From: JAEYFP01 sp964579795
GTDB lineage: Bacteria > Bacillota > Clostridia > Lachnospirales > Lachnospiraceae
Direction: 5' to 3'
Assembly: GCA_964579795.1 (NCBI GenBank)
Contig: CAZOHM010000011.1
Location: 1 to 64,000 of the forward strand
DNA length: 64,000 nucleotides
Translations under genes and position numbers: made by a program
The notes under the pieces: generated by a model
Databases searched by the model: none
Told to the model about the DNA's origin: nothing
Seen by the model: the letters and a program-made list of their open reading frames with translations, nothing else
Shown here: piece after piece, positions 26,692-34,731 of the stretch
Numbering within the stretch: position 1 is the stretch's first letter
Layout: each line of letters starts with the position of its first letter

Positions 26692-26825
26692 ATTGTAATG
26701 CTCTGTCCTTTGTGCCTGAGAGATTGGCAAAATCCATAAATACTTTGCCTTACACCTTCGGCGCTTCACTAAAGAAGACTCTCCAGAGAAAATCGGGTTG
26801 CTGCCATCTTGCAGAAAACCCGATG
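26692..26825 (-). promoter_or_regulatory. Glycine riboswitch, single aptamer
   Basis: On the minus strand the conserved elements CTCTGGAGAG, GCGCCGAAGG, GCAA and CTCTCAGGCACAAAGGACAG appear in order (about 26789 to 26697). Only one full aptamer is seen; a stable hairpin (ATCGGGTT/AACCCGAT, 26792-26824) precedes it, where tandem riboswitches would have a second aptamer. Upstream of a glycine/alanine symporter such switches usually turn expression off when glycine is plentiful. The rest of the 26578-26889 gap is leader and promoter. Confidence 0.9.
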
Positions 26826-26828
26826 AAT

Positions 26829-26857
26829 ACCTTATCACACTATGATAAAAAATTCAA
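26829..26857 (-). promoter_or_regulatory. Promoter of the glycine riboswitch transcript
   Basis: Minus strand TTGAAT (26857-26852), 17 bases, TAAGGT (26834-26829), placing the transcript start just before the 5' hairpin of the riboswitch. Confidence 0.45.
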
Positions 26858-26889
26858 TATGAAAATCAAATTAATTTAATATTTCTATT

Positions 26890-27192
26890 TTAAATTTCAT
26901 AATCCATACATGTTCTCGTCGCTGTATATGGCCTTACCATTGTATTTGCAACATTTACATGCTCCGGATGCAGTGCATACCCTTTTAATGCATCTTCACT
27001 TTCAAATGTTGTATCAAGCATAACCTCTGCATTCGAAGAAGCAAGACCATTTGTATAAACTTTGATTTCTGTAAGTCCCGGAATTTTCCCGAGCAGTCCC
27101 TCCAGACCCCGTTTCATAGAAGACTTAATATTGATCTTTTCATTTTCTGAAAGCTCGTCTTTAAGTGTCCATAAAATCACATGCTTGATCAT
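26890..27192 (-). CDS. Dabb (stress-responsive alpha/beta barrel) protein
   Basis: 100 residues, a complete single Dabb domain (MIKHVILWTLKDE at the start, conserved HPEHVNVAN near residue 76). These small dimeric ferredoxin-like-fold proteins are widespread and of unclear function in bacteria; some relatives are cyclases in plants. AAGGAG precedes the start. It lies 42 bases after the HAD phosphatase on the same strand and may be co-transcribed. Confidence 0.85.
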   Translation of the reverse strand: MIKHVILWTLKDELSENEKINIKSSMKRGLEGLLGKIPGLTEIKVYTNGLASSNAEVMLDTTFESEDALKGYALHPEHVNVANTMVRPYTATRTCMDYEI

Positions 27193-27234
27193 AACTTATC
27201 TCCTTATCATTTATCATTTTTACTACAGCTGTTC

Positions 27235-27945
27235 TTACAGCGCCTTTAAAAACTCCAGAAGATCTTCAAGTGTACCTGAATAATCAGAATAAACAGGAAG
27301 ATTCTTCTTATTTTCCATTGTATTTGTCACAAGAAAGGTTCTGACACCCAGTTCCCTGATTGACAAATCCTCCTCCACATCATTTCCAACCATCAGACAT
27401 TCTGCCGCATTCAGTTCAAACTGTTTCATGATTTCTTCAAAATATTTCGTATTTGGTTTACAGTATCTGCATGTTTCATAGGTCGTAATAATCCGAAAAT
27501 CTTCAGCATTAAGACCTGCCCATCGAATTCGATTCATCGTGGCAATGCGAGGAAAAACCGGATTCGTTGCAAGATAGACTTCCATTCCCTTTTCCTTTGC
27601 AGCACCAATAATTGCCGCTGCAGTCGGTGTTGGCTGTGTCGTACAGACTGCCTGATTAAATTCATCCTGATAGAATGCCTCAGCAATCTGTTCTGCCCTT
27701 GCTGATGGCAATGTGAACACCTGATTCAAATGCTCCCAAAACACTTCCCTGTTCGTCTTGGCGCCGTCGTTTTTAACCATTGCCTCATATCCACTCCATA
27801 TCGCGGTGAGAAATCCCCGCTCATCAGTAAGAAGACCGTTACGAACAAAGTTCTTTGCAAGAAGTGGCATATAAAATTGTACAAAAGCATCCTGACTCAT
27901 AGGAAGAAGTGTTCCATCCAAATCGAATAAGATATGTTTAAACAT
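27235..27945 (-). CDS. HAD-superfamily hydrolase
   Basis: 236 residues. HAD motifs are DLDGTLLP (nucleophile and general acid Asp, residues 8-15), YLATNP (motif II Thr) near 120, a lysine in KPNTKYF (motif III) near 163 and VGNDVEEDL (motif IV) near 184. A helical cap follows motif I, as in small phosphatases of the phosphoglycolate-phosphatase type. Substrate unknown; the proximity of nagB suggests a sugar phosphate but a 100-base gap separates them. Confidence 0.88.
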   Translation of the reverse strand: MFKHILFDLDGTLLPMSQDAFVQFYMPLLAKNFVRNGLLTDERGFLTAIWSGYEAMVKNDGAKTNREVFWEHLNQVFTLPSARAEQIAEAFYQDEFNQAVCTTQPTPTAAAIIGAAKEKGMEVYLATNPVFPRIATMNRIRWAGLNAEDFRIITTYETCRYCKPNTKYFEEIMKQFELNAAECLMVGNDVEEDLSIRELGVRTFLVTNTMENKKNLPVYSDYSGTLEDLLEFLKAL

Positions 27946-28048
27946 TATCCATCATGTCCTTGTCTATATGTATTAAGTGCTTATTTCCTAAAACATAATA
28001 CCAAACTTACATACGATTTGCAAACCTGTTTATTTGTTTTTTTAAAGT

Positions 28049-28762
28049 TTATTCTGCTTTCTCTTCACAAATAACTACCAAATTTGGATGAAGCTGTAAT
28101 ATGGATGCCGGAAGCGCTGAGGTAATCCTTCCATAGAGCGCGTCCTTCAAAATATTATGCTTATCTGCTCCTGCAAGAAGCAGTACCTGTTTTGCGCCCA
28201 TGACTGCTTTCATTCCCATGGTGTAGGCGTATTTTGGGACTTCTTCTCCTTCTGAAAAGAACCGCTGATTTGCTTGAATCGTACTTTCACTAAGACGTAC
28301 AAGATGAGTATTGCAGTCGAACCATGCTGCCGGTTCATTAAATGCAATATGACCATTTCTTCCAATTCCAAGTACCATCAAGTCAATGCCGTTCAGCCTT
28401 TCAATCAAGCTGTCATATGCCTGACACTCCTGTCTTGCGTCTTCTGCAAGTCCATTTGGAATGTAAATATGGTCAGACGCAATATTCACTTCATCAAACA
28501 ATTGTTTTTTCATATAGTAATGATAGCTTTGCAAATGCTCTGCCGGCAGTCCCTGATATTCATCCAGATTGACTGTATATGCCTGCCCAAAATCAACCTT
28601 CCCTTCGTGATAACGTTCAATCAGTTTTTCATACATTCCCTTTGGGGTAGATCCCGTTGCCAATGCCAGCACACTGTCTGGCTTCTTTGTCAGCTGATTT
28701 ACAACTTCCTCAGCTGCTGTGTCGCTCAATTGTTCATAGCTGCTCACCAATATTTTATTCAC
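28049..28762 (-). CDS. nagB: Glucosamine-6-phosphate deaminase
   Basis: 237 residues if started at the GTG at 28762, which overlaps the upstream ROK stop codon in GTGA and has GGAGG eight bases before it; an ATG at 28777 gives 242 residues but no ribosome site. Motifs fit NagB: ATGSTPKGMYEKL near residue 35, NLDEYQG (catalytic Asp) near 65, GRNGHIAFNEP (catalytic His) near 133. It converts glucosamine-6-phosphate to fructose-6-phosphate and ammonia. It is the last gene of an operon with a GH4 glycosidase, a sugar kinase and a ROK regulator; no nagA deacetylase is present in this window. Confidence 0.93.
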   Translation of the reverse strand: MNKILVSSYEQLSDTAAEEVVNQLTKKPDSVLALATGSTPKGMYEKLIERYHEGKVDFGQAYTVNLDEYQGLPAEHLQSYHYYMKKQLFDEVNIASDHIYIPNGLAEDARQECQAYDSLIERLNGIDLMVLGIGRNGHIAFNEPAAWFDCNTHLVRLSESTIQANQRFFSEGEEVPKYAYTMGMKAVMGAKQVLLLAGADKHNILKDALYGRITSALPASILQLHPNLVVICEEKAE

Positions 28763-29820
28763 ACTGTAATCCTCCATTCTTCTGTCAGTCTGATTCTGTT
28801 TTCAATTAGCCTTTTACATGATTTGGCAAGTCCATTAAAGTAGCAGGATTGTTCTGAATCGACAATTTTTATTTCAGGTATCACATCCGAAGGAAGCATT
28901 TTTAAACATGCTTTTTCCAAATCAGAAAGCTGATCTGTCGGGATATCACTGCCTCCAAGCATAATTTTATCTGGATTCAGTACACAGATCAGATTGACGA
29001 TTAACTTTTCCAGTTTTAACAGTACACGGTCTGCTAAGCGACTGTTTGTCTCATTTCCTGGCTGGAAATCATCTCCTACCTGCATATAGCCAATTTCACC
29101 TGCAAAGCTCCTGTTTCCAGTATATAGTTTTCCACCTATGATAATGCCTGCACCAAATCCATTTCCAACATGTACATATATCATATTCTGAACTGGCGGT
29201 GCAGTACCTGCCATAGAAGTCATATCCGTAAGACATCCGAGTGTCACAGCATTGATATCATTTAATACAATGACCGGAATACCAATTTTTTCTTCCAGAC
29301 TGTCCTTCAGGACAAACTGCTCCCACTCTGTAATCTGTGGAACAGCAAATACTCGTCCTTCCTCGGACACAGCACCCGGTACTCCGACAGCAACAGCGCC
29401 AACCTGCTTGTTATCCTCAATAATACTCTGTATAATACAACACAAATCATCAAAGTAAGAAAGACTTTCCTTATGCTTTATTTTGGCAGATGACAGCTGT
29501 TTTAAATTCAAATCAAATACAGCTGTTGTCCATTGGGTCTGCTCTGCAATCACTGTTGCAATGCAGACGCGCTGCTGATTCAGCATGAATATCTCCGCTT
29601 TTCTTCCGCCTGTCGACTTTCCAATTCCTACACTCACAACTACCTGATTCTTCACCAGCTGTTCAATCAACGCATTTACCGTCGGCTGGCTGATTCCTGT
29701 TATTCTGGACAGCTCCACTCTCGTTGCCATCCGATTATCAGCAAGTGCATCTGTAATTAGTCCAATATTCAGTGTCTTCATCAATACGGGCTTTCCGGTC
29801 AGCTCATTTTTTGATTTCAT
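28759..29820 (-). CDS. ROK-family repressor (NagC/XylR type)
   Basis: About 353 residues from the ATG at 29820 (GGAGG upstream, inside the end of the kinase gene). An N-terminal winged helix-turn-helix (TRVELSRITGISQPTVNALI, residues 34-53) is followed by a ROK sugar-kinase-like domain with GFGAGIIIGGKLYTG and AGEIGYM; the usual ROK zinc-binding cysteines are missing. It likely senses an amino-sugar phosphate and represses the operon from the AT-rich palindrome at 32115-32139. Confidence 0.88.
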   Translation of the reverse strand: MKSKNELTGKPVLMKTLNIGLITDALADNRMATRVELSRITGISQPTVNALIEQLVKNQVVVSVGIGKSTGGRKAEIFMLNQQRVCIATVIAEQTQWTTAVFDLNLKQLSSAKIKHKESLSYFDDLCCIIQSIIEDNKQVGAVAVGVPGAVSEEGRVFAVPQITEWEQFVLKDSLEEKIGIPVIVLNDINAVTLGCLTDMTSMAGTAPPVQNMIYVHVGNGFGAGIIIGGKLYTGNRSFAGEIGYMQVGDDFQPGNETNSRLADRVLLKLEKLIVNLICVLNPDKIMLGGSDIPTDQLSDLEKACLKMLPSDVIPEIKIVDSEQSCYFNGLAKSCKRLIENRIRLTEEWRITV

Positions 29821-30736
29821 GAAGTCCCTCCAATGCAAGTGTGATTGCCCCTTTTACCGGTGCTGTTTTAAGTATGACAGGATAGGCAAGCTCTGCCTCC
29901 TTATACACCTGCTGCATATATGCATCAATTAAAAGCGATTCTCCTGTTGCGAACAGGCTCCCAATCAATACTACTGGAAATTTCTCGTGTTCCATATGAA
30001 GACGGCGAATAACAGCTGCTGCATATCTTCCCTCTTCAAATCCCATGTCACTAATCAGCTTTTTACAGACAGCATCTCCTCTTTGCGCCAGCTCAAAAAC
30101 AAGAATCGGTATACTGTACTCCTGTTCCTTTGTCATACCATGATGCTTTATAAAAACGCAGACCTCGTCCAATGTCCGCATTCCAAACACGGCCGGGATT
30201 CTATCCTCCAGCAATGATTTCTCATAAGTCCCTTCGTTTGAGCGAAACGCATAGTGTAACGCCTTTTCAACAAGCTCTGACCCACCGCCCAAATTACCGG
30301 TCAAATAGTCCAAATTTCTGAGTGTAAGCCGTTCTCCTGCGTGATTACACCCTCCATGACCGGCACCGGTTCCGCAAATTGATACAATTCCAACATGCTC
30401 CGGTACCGCAGCTGCAAAACCGATCCATGAGTCATGTACAATTTTAAACGGGATTTCCTGCATGATACTCTTAACTGCTGGAATTAACACTTGAAAATCC
30501 TCCCAAAGATCTGCTCCTGCCATACCAAACACAGCATACGAAATACTATTATGAGAAATCCCGGCACAAACACATGCTCTGTCAATTGCCTCCTGCAGCG
30601 ATACCTTCGCTGCTTCAATTCCACAGTTCTGATAATTCCCGCATCCTGAAAATCCTTCACCAATTATCTGTCCATTCTCAGTTGCAATCATACCATGTGT
30701 CTTTGTTCCTCCCGCATCTATCCCAAGTACATACAT
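29804..30736 (-). CDS. N-acetylglucosamine-kinase-like protein (BadF family)
   Basis: 310 residues of the ASKHA fold: phosphate-1 loop GIDAGGTKTHGM at residues 4-15 and phosphate-2 loop VSICGTGAGHGG near 117, as in the BadF/BadG/BcrA/BcrD family that includes N-acetylglucosamine kinase. With nagB and a GH4 glycosidase in the same operon it most likely phosphorylates an amino sugar released inside the cell. The 17-base overlap with the ROK gene suggests coupled translation. Confidence 0.86.
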   Translation of the reverse strand: MYVLGIDAGGTKTHGMIATENGQIIGEGFSGCGNYQNCGIEAAKVSLQEAIDRACVCAGISHNSISYAVFGMAGADLWEDFQVLIPAVKSIMQEIPFKIVHDSWIGFAAAVPEHVGIVSICGTGAGHGGCNHAGERLTLRNLDYLTGNLGGGSELVEKALHYAFRSNEGTYEKSLLEDRIPAVFGMRTLDEVCVFIKHHGMTKEQEYSIPILVFELAQRGDAVCKKLISDMGFEEGRYAAAVIRRLHMEHEKFPVVLIGSLFATGESLLIDAYMQQVYKEAELAYPVILKTAPVKGAITLALEGLHEIKK

Positions 30737-30765
30737 CCGCTTCTCACCACCTTCTGTTTTCTATT

Positions 30766-32070
30766 TTACACTTTAGCTGTGTTATGGAAATTGGGCAGAT
30801 ATTCCTTGTGCGCCTCTAACAGCTCCTCAGAGATCCTGCGAGCATCCTCAATATCATGTACAAGCGGGTTGGCAAGCAGTGCCTGCAGCACCTTTTGACG
30901 ATTTCCTGTAACAGCCGCTTCAATTGTCAGTCCCTCATATATTTTAACCTGTTCAATCAGACCAAGCACGATTCCTGGAACCTCTTCTGTATATACAATC
31001 TCAGCTCCCGCACTTCCAATTCGACACGTTGTTTCTATGACTGCATCCGGTGGGAGCTGTTTGATTCTTCCATTGTTTGCCACATCCACTACATGTATAT
31101 CCTGACTGTCATTATACAAACTGTCAATCAGGTTAATAGCTGCCTCGGAATATCTGGCACCACCACGCTTTGCAAGTGCCTCCGGCTTCTGACACAGTTC
31201 TATATTTTGGTAGCATTGAAACAATTCCTTTTCTACTCTTTTTACACACTCTGCTCTTGTTCCTTCTGTCAGCGCTTCCTCAAGCTCTTGTCGAAACGTT
31301 GATTTTTCAATATAAAAGTACTGCATATATGGAGAAAGCATCAGTCCAAGCTCCTTTGAAAGACATTCCATCTCCTGATTCTTTTTTATATTCTTCACAA
31401 CACTTTCTGTACTGAACGTAGCAAGTGCATCCTGCAGTAAATCCTTTCCATGATAATACGCATGTGTCATCACACTCAGATGATTCAACCCGATAAATCG
31501 GCAATCCAGTTCATTTACAGGAATGTTCAAGCGCTCAGATACATCATGAACCATATTAATAGATACGTTACACAGACCAATATTCTTTATTGAAGAATAC
31601 TTTAACAGCGCCTCTGTAATAATACCGGACGGGTTCGTAAAATTTATAAGCCAAGCATTGTGACAGACTTCCTCCATATCCCTGCAGATTTCCAGCATGA
31701 CAGGAATCGTACGCAGTGCCTTAAAGCAGCCTCCCGGACCCGTTGTCTCCTGTCCAATCACTCCATACTTCAACGGAATCTTTTCATCCTTCTCTCTTGC
31801 ATCCAAGCCTCCGACTCTGATTTGTGATATGACAAAATCAGCATCACGCAGTCCCTCTTTTCTGTCAAGTGTATACCGAATGGAAATATTCAGACCCGCC
31901 TTTTCTACCATCCGCTTTGCAAATGCTGTGTTAATCTGAACCTTTTCAAGACCTGCCTCAACATCTATCAATACCACCTCTGTAACAGGCAGTGTTTCTC
32001 TATGAAAAATCATTCCTTCGATCAGCTCCGGCGTATAACTGCTTCCACCACCAATTACAACGATTTTCAT
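30766..32070 (-). CDS. Family 4 glycoside hydrolase (6-phospho-beta-glucosidase type)
   Basis: 434 residues from the ATG at 32070, preceded by AAAGGAAATG; a longer in-frame extension runs into the operator. The N-terminus is an NAD-binding Rossmann motif (VVIGGGSSYTPELIEG), followed by NFTNPSGI and GLCNVS (metal-binding Cys of GH4). GH4 enzymes use NAD and a divalent metal in a redox-assisted cleavage of glycosides, often phosphorylated ones. It heads the amino-sugar operon, so a phosphorylated amino-sugar disaccharide is a plausible substrate; beta-glucoside-6-phosphates are the usual ones. Confidence 0.9.
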   Translation of the reverse strand: MKIVVIGGGSSYTPELIEGMIFHRETLPVTEVVLIDVEAGLEKVQINTAFAKRMVEKAGLNISIRYTLDRKEGLRDADFVISQIRVGGLDAREKDEKIPLKYGVIGQETTGPGGCFKALRTIPVMLEICRDMEEVCHNAWLINFTNPSGIITEALLKYSSIKNIGLCNVSINMVHDVSERLNIPVNELDCRFIGLNHLSVMTHAYYHGKDLLQDALATFSTESVVKNIKKNQEMECLSKELGLMLSPYMQYFYIEKSTFRQELEEALTEGTRAECVKRVEKELFQCYQNIELCQKPEALAKRGGARYSEAAINLIDSLYNDSQDIHVVDVANNGRIKQLPPDAVIETTCRIGSAGAEIVYTEEVPGIVLGLIEQVKIYEGLTIEAAVTGNRQKVLQALLANPLVHDIEDARRISEELLEAHKEYLPNFHNTAKV

Positions 32071-32104
32071 TTTATCATTTCCTTTCCTTTTAAATAAGTA
32101 TTCA

Positions 32105-32176
32105 TTGCTTATATGCTTATTTAAGATTGTTAAATAAGCGTATAGCAATCATACATTATTTCTTTTTGCTTGTCAA
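32105..32176 (-). promoter_or_regulatory. Promoter and ROK-type operator of the amino-sugar operon
   Basis: Minus strand TTGACA (32176-32171), 17 bases, TATGAT (32153-32148). Downstream lies a perfect 10-bp inverted repeat GCTTATTTAA / TTAAATAAGC with 5-base centre (32115-32139), extended imperfectly by TTGC at both sides to 32105-32147. The AT-rich TTATTTAA/TTAAATAA pattern is like known NagC/XylR sites. Confidence 0.65.
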
Positions 32177-32211
32177 CAATATATATAATCCGTATGTTTT
32201 CAATTAATGCA

Positions 32212-32841
32212 TTATCGCTGTTCTTCCGGTCTGCGATAAATTCTGCAAAACTCCTTTACCTGCTTTTCCAACAATATTAGAGCTTCCTCTTCTTTTTCCG
32301 TCTCTCCCGCGTATTTACTCAGTAAAAAGAACAGCGGTGCGTAAAAATTCATTGCAGCAACCTGTGGGTCAGCATCATAAAAAATATGCCTTTTCATCAT
32401 TTCTGCAAACAACCCTGTCTGATAATTCATACTTCGCTCTAAATAAATATCATAAAAAAGACTATACACCTCCTGATTTCGAAACCGCTCCATGTTTCCC
32501 ATTTTCCAAAATCGTGACATATAGGAATCTTTCAGATAAAAACGAAAGAGATTTTTACTCAGTTCTATCAGACTGTCAATTTGAACCCTCTCGTAAACAG
32601 CTGCGGCCTGCGAATAATCATCTCCAATAGGCAGCCCAAAATGCAGTGACATCTCATCCATATGCTGCTCAACACGTAATACAATTGCATTAAGAATCTC
32701 CTCTTTACTTTTAAAGTGTTTGTAAAGAGAACTATCCTTGATACCGACCGCATCTGCAATATTTTTAACACTTGTGCCATTATATCCATTCATTGAAAAA
32801 AGTGTTAACGCTTCTTCTACAATTCGTTCCTGAGTAGTCAT
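32212..32841 (-). CDS. TetR-family regulator co-transcribed with a radical SAM enzyme
   Basis: 209 residues, TetR helix-turn-helix in residues 24-56 (TSVKNIADAVGIKDSSLYKHFKSKEEIL), helical effector domain after it. The start ATG overlaps the stop of the radical SAM gene in ATGA, so the two are translationally coupled. Its probable operator is the GCTAGTA palindrome in the promoter at 34025-34053, making the pair autoregulated. Confidence 0.9.
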   Translation of the reverse strand: MTTQERIVEEALTLFSMNGYNGTSVKNIADAVGIKDSSLYKHFKSKEEILNAIVLRVEQHMDEMSLHFGLPIGDDYSQAAAVYERVQIDSLIELSKNLFRFYLKDSYMSRFWKMGNMERFRNQEVYSLFYDIYLERSMNYQTGLFAEMMKRHIFYDADPQVAAMNFYAPLFFLLSKYAGETEKEEEALILLEKQVKEFCRIYRRPEEQR

Positions 32842-33947
32842 GCCTTCCCTCCTGCCATAAATGACTGCACCTGTGCTCTTTCTTCATACAGCACACAACC
32901 ACCGACATGTGTTTCAGTCAATGTACCGCTAGTCTGCAGCTTTTGGAATAATGGAGACTTAAGTACCTGTTTCAATGATGTTTCAACTACATTGCTGTCT
33001 GAATAAGGTGAAAACGGACACGGTTCTGCACCACCCTTTGCATTAATATGAAAAAATCCTCTGCCCGCTGCAAGACATCCGCCGGAAGACTTTTCATCTC
33101 CGGGAAAAGCAATTAAAACCAGTTCCTGTTCAATTTTCCGAAGTGCATTCAATTGCTCCATAAATAATGCTCTTGTCTGACCGTCAAATGCCAGCTCCCC
33201 GTCTGTTTCTCCCATAGGAACATATTCCACATATATTGCTGCCTTAGCTCCTCTATGCTTCAATTCATCTGCAAAATCCTTTGACAGCACCTGCTGCACA
33301 TTTTCTCTTGTCACAGTTACAGAAGCCCCAAACAAAATTCCTTTTTTATGTAAACTTTCCATTGTTTTCATAAGCCTCTCATATACTCCCTTTCCTCGTC
33401 TGGTATCTGTAGTTTCCTGATTACCTTCTATACTGAGAATTGGAATAAGGTTGCGATTATTGTCTAAGAGAAGCATATACTCCTCGGTAATCATTGTTCC
33501 ATTAGTAAAAATTGGGAACATCATATTCGGATAATTACCGGCAGCACGAATCACATCCTGTCTCACAAACGGTTCTCCACCTGCAAGCAAAATAAATCCT
33601 ATTCCAAGTTGTTCTGCCTGTGCAAAAACATCGCTCCATTGTTCTCCACTCAAAAGACCCTTTGATGTACTTCCAGCACAAAAATCCGTACAGCTGTGTG
33701 TTGCTCTTGCGTAACACCCTTTGCAATGTAGATTGCACTGATCTGTAATACTGGCAATCAAAAAGGGAGGAATATGCTCCCCGTTATTTTCTGCCTGAAG
33801 CCGTTTTTCTCTCGCACGTTTACTGCTGCCTGCATACTGCATCATAAACAGACTCGCCTTCGGATTCTTAATTGATGCTGATATAATTCCTTTTACAATT
33901 TTATCAACTCCGTTACTCAAGTATTGTTCTAACTGAAATGATTCCAT
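32838..33947 (-). CDS. Radical SAM protein
   Basis: 369 residues. The 4Fe-4S/SAM motif is CNLHCKGC (CxxxCxxC) near residue 68, followed by GGEPFVR near 127. The C-terminal part (GGCLAAGRG, AEPCPFSPY, GGCVLYEE) has further cysteines resembling a SPASM/twitch extension for a second cluster. The N-terminal 55 residues are an additional basic helical region. Such enzymes modify peptides or small molecules; no precursor peptide is seen nearby. GGAGGAAAT precedes the start. It is controlled with a TetR gene from a palindromic promoter. Confidence 0.87.
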   Translation of the reverse strand: MESFQLEQYLSNGVDKIVKGIISASIKNPKASLFMMQYAGSSKRAREKRLQAENNGEHIPPFLIASITDQCNLHCKGCYARATHSCTDFCAGSTSKGLLSGEQWSDVFAQAEQLGIGFILLAGGEPFVRQDVIRAAGNYPNMMFPIFTNGTMITEEYMLLLDNNRNLIPILSIEGNQETTDTRRGKGVYERLMKTMESLHKKGILFGASVTVTRENVQQVLSKDFADELKHRGAKAAIYVEYVPMGETDGELAFDGQTRALFMEQLNALRKIEQELVLIAFPGDEKSSGGCLAAGRGFFHINAKGGAEPCPFSPYSDSNVVETSLKQVLKSPLFQKLQTSGTLTETHVGGCVLYEERAQVQSFMAGGKA

Positions 33948-33992
33948 TTTATTTCCTCCATAGCCTGTGTTCTTTAATTTTGTTGTTATCTT

Positions 33993-34053
33993 CAGCTAGT
34001 ACTTACTAGCCAATAGACAACTATATAATAGGCTAGTAATCACTAGCTGTCAA
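33993..34053 (-). promoter_or_regulatory. Radical SAM/TetR promoter with operator in the spacer
   Basis: Minus strand TTGACA (34053-34048), spacer GCTAGTGATTACTAGCC, TATTAT (34030-34025): the 17-base spacer is itself a near-palindrome. A second, perfect copy GCTAGTACTTACTAGC lies at 33995-34010 downstream of the start point. Two sites flanking the -10 box suit repression by a dimeric TetR. Confidence 0.75.
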
Positions 34054-34061
34054 GCTTTTTC

Positions 34062-34120
34062 TTGACAGATGTTGTCTTCCATTATATACTATGCATACTA
34101 ATTTATTAATATAGTATATA
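34062..34120 (+). promoter_or_regulatory. Promoter and palindrome of the TetR/condensation-like operon
   Basis: Plus strand TTGACA (34062-34067), 17 bases, TATACT (34085-34090). A 10-bp inverted repeat (34083-34092 and 34111-34120) begins at the -10 box and ends just before the AAAGGAG ribosome site; it differs from the GCTAGTA sites and probably belongs to the TetR at 34134. Confidence 0.6.
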
Positions 34121-34133
34121 TAAAGGAGCGAAT

Positions 34134-34715
34134 ATGCCAAAATTCAGTACTCAGGAAAAAGAACAGATTCAGCAAAGTCTTCTGGATGAGGGCGAACGTC
34201 TATTTACAGTCTATGGTCTGAAGAAGGTTACCATTGATGACATCGCTGCAGCTGTACATATTGCAAAAGCAACCTTTTACCGATTTTACGAAGGAAAAGA
34301 ATACTTGTTTCTGGATATTGTCCAGCATCAACAGTTTACTATCTTCTCATTATTAGATGAAGTTCTTACAAAGAGCAAGGATAAGCCTTCTATAGAACGT
34401 ACAAAAGAACTGTTTTTTATTATGTCAGAGCTGATGCAGCAATATCCTCTTCTTGTTGGCATTGATAAAGAAACAATACAGATTATTTCCAGAAAAGTAT
34501 CCCCTGAAAGACTTTACGAATATGGAAATCAGGGTTTTGATGCTGTACAAAGTCTGGAGCAGCATGGAATCGCATTCCGCTACGACTCAAAAACTGTATC
34601 ACTGCTGTTCCACACACTGTATGACACATGGCTGTCTATACAAAATCAGCCAAAAGCCACACAGACAAACTTGATTAATATAATTCTGGATGGTGTTTTA
34701 CAGGAAATCCTGTAG
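34134..34715 (+). CDS. TetR-family regulator of a condensation-like gene
   Basis: 193 residues, TetR helix-turn-helix in residues 33-65 (TIDDIAAAVHIAKATFYRFYEGKEYLF) with helical effector domain. AAAGGAG precedes the ATG. It lies 16 bases before the condensation-domain-like gene on the same strand and probably represses both from the palindrome around 34083-34120. Confidence 0.9.
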   Translation: MPKFSTQEKEQIQQSLLDEGERLFTVYGLKKVTIDDIAAAVHIAKATFYRFYEGKEYLFLDIVQHQQFTIFSLLDEVLTKSKDKPSIERTKELFFIMSELMQQYPLLVGIDKETIQIISRKVSPERLYEYGNQGFDAVQSLEQHGIAFRYDSKTVSLLFHTLYDTWLSIQNQPKATQTNLINIILDGVLQEIL

Positions 34716-34731
34716 TAGAATGGAGGCAATT

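Noticed and set aside
28274..28843. Open frame of 189 codons on the plus strand
   Set aside because: It is antisense to nagB, whose catalytic motifs are plainly on the other strand.
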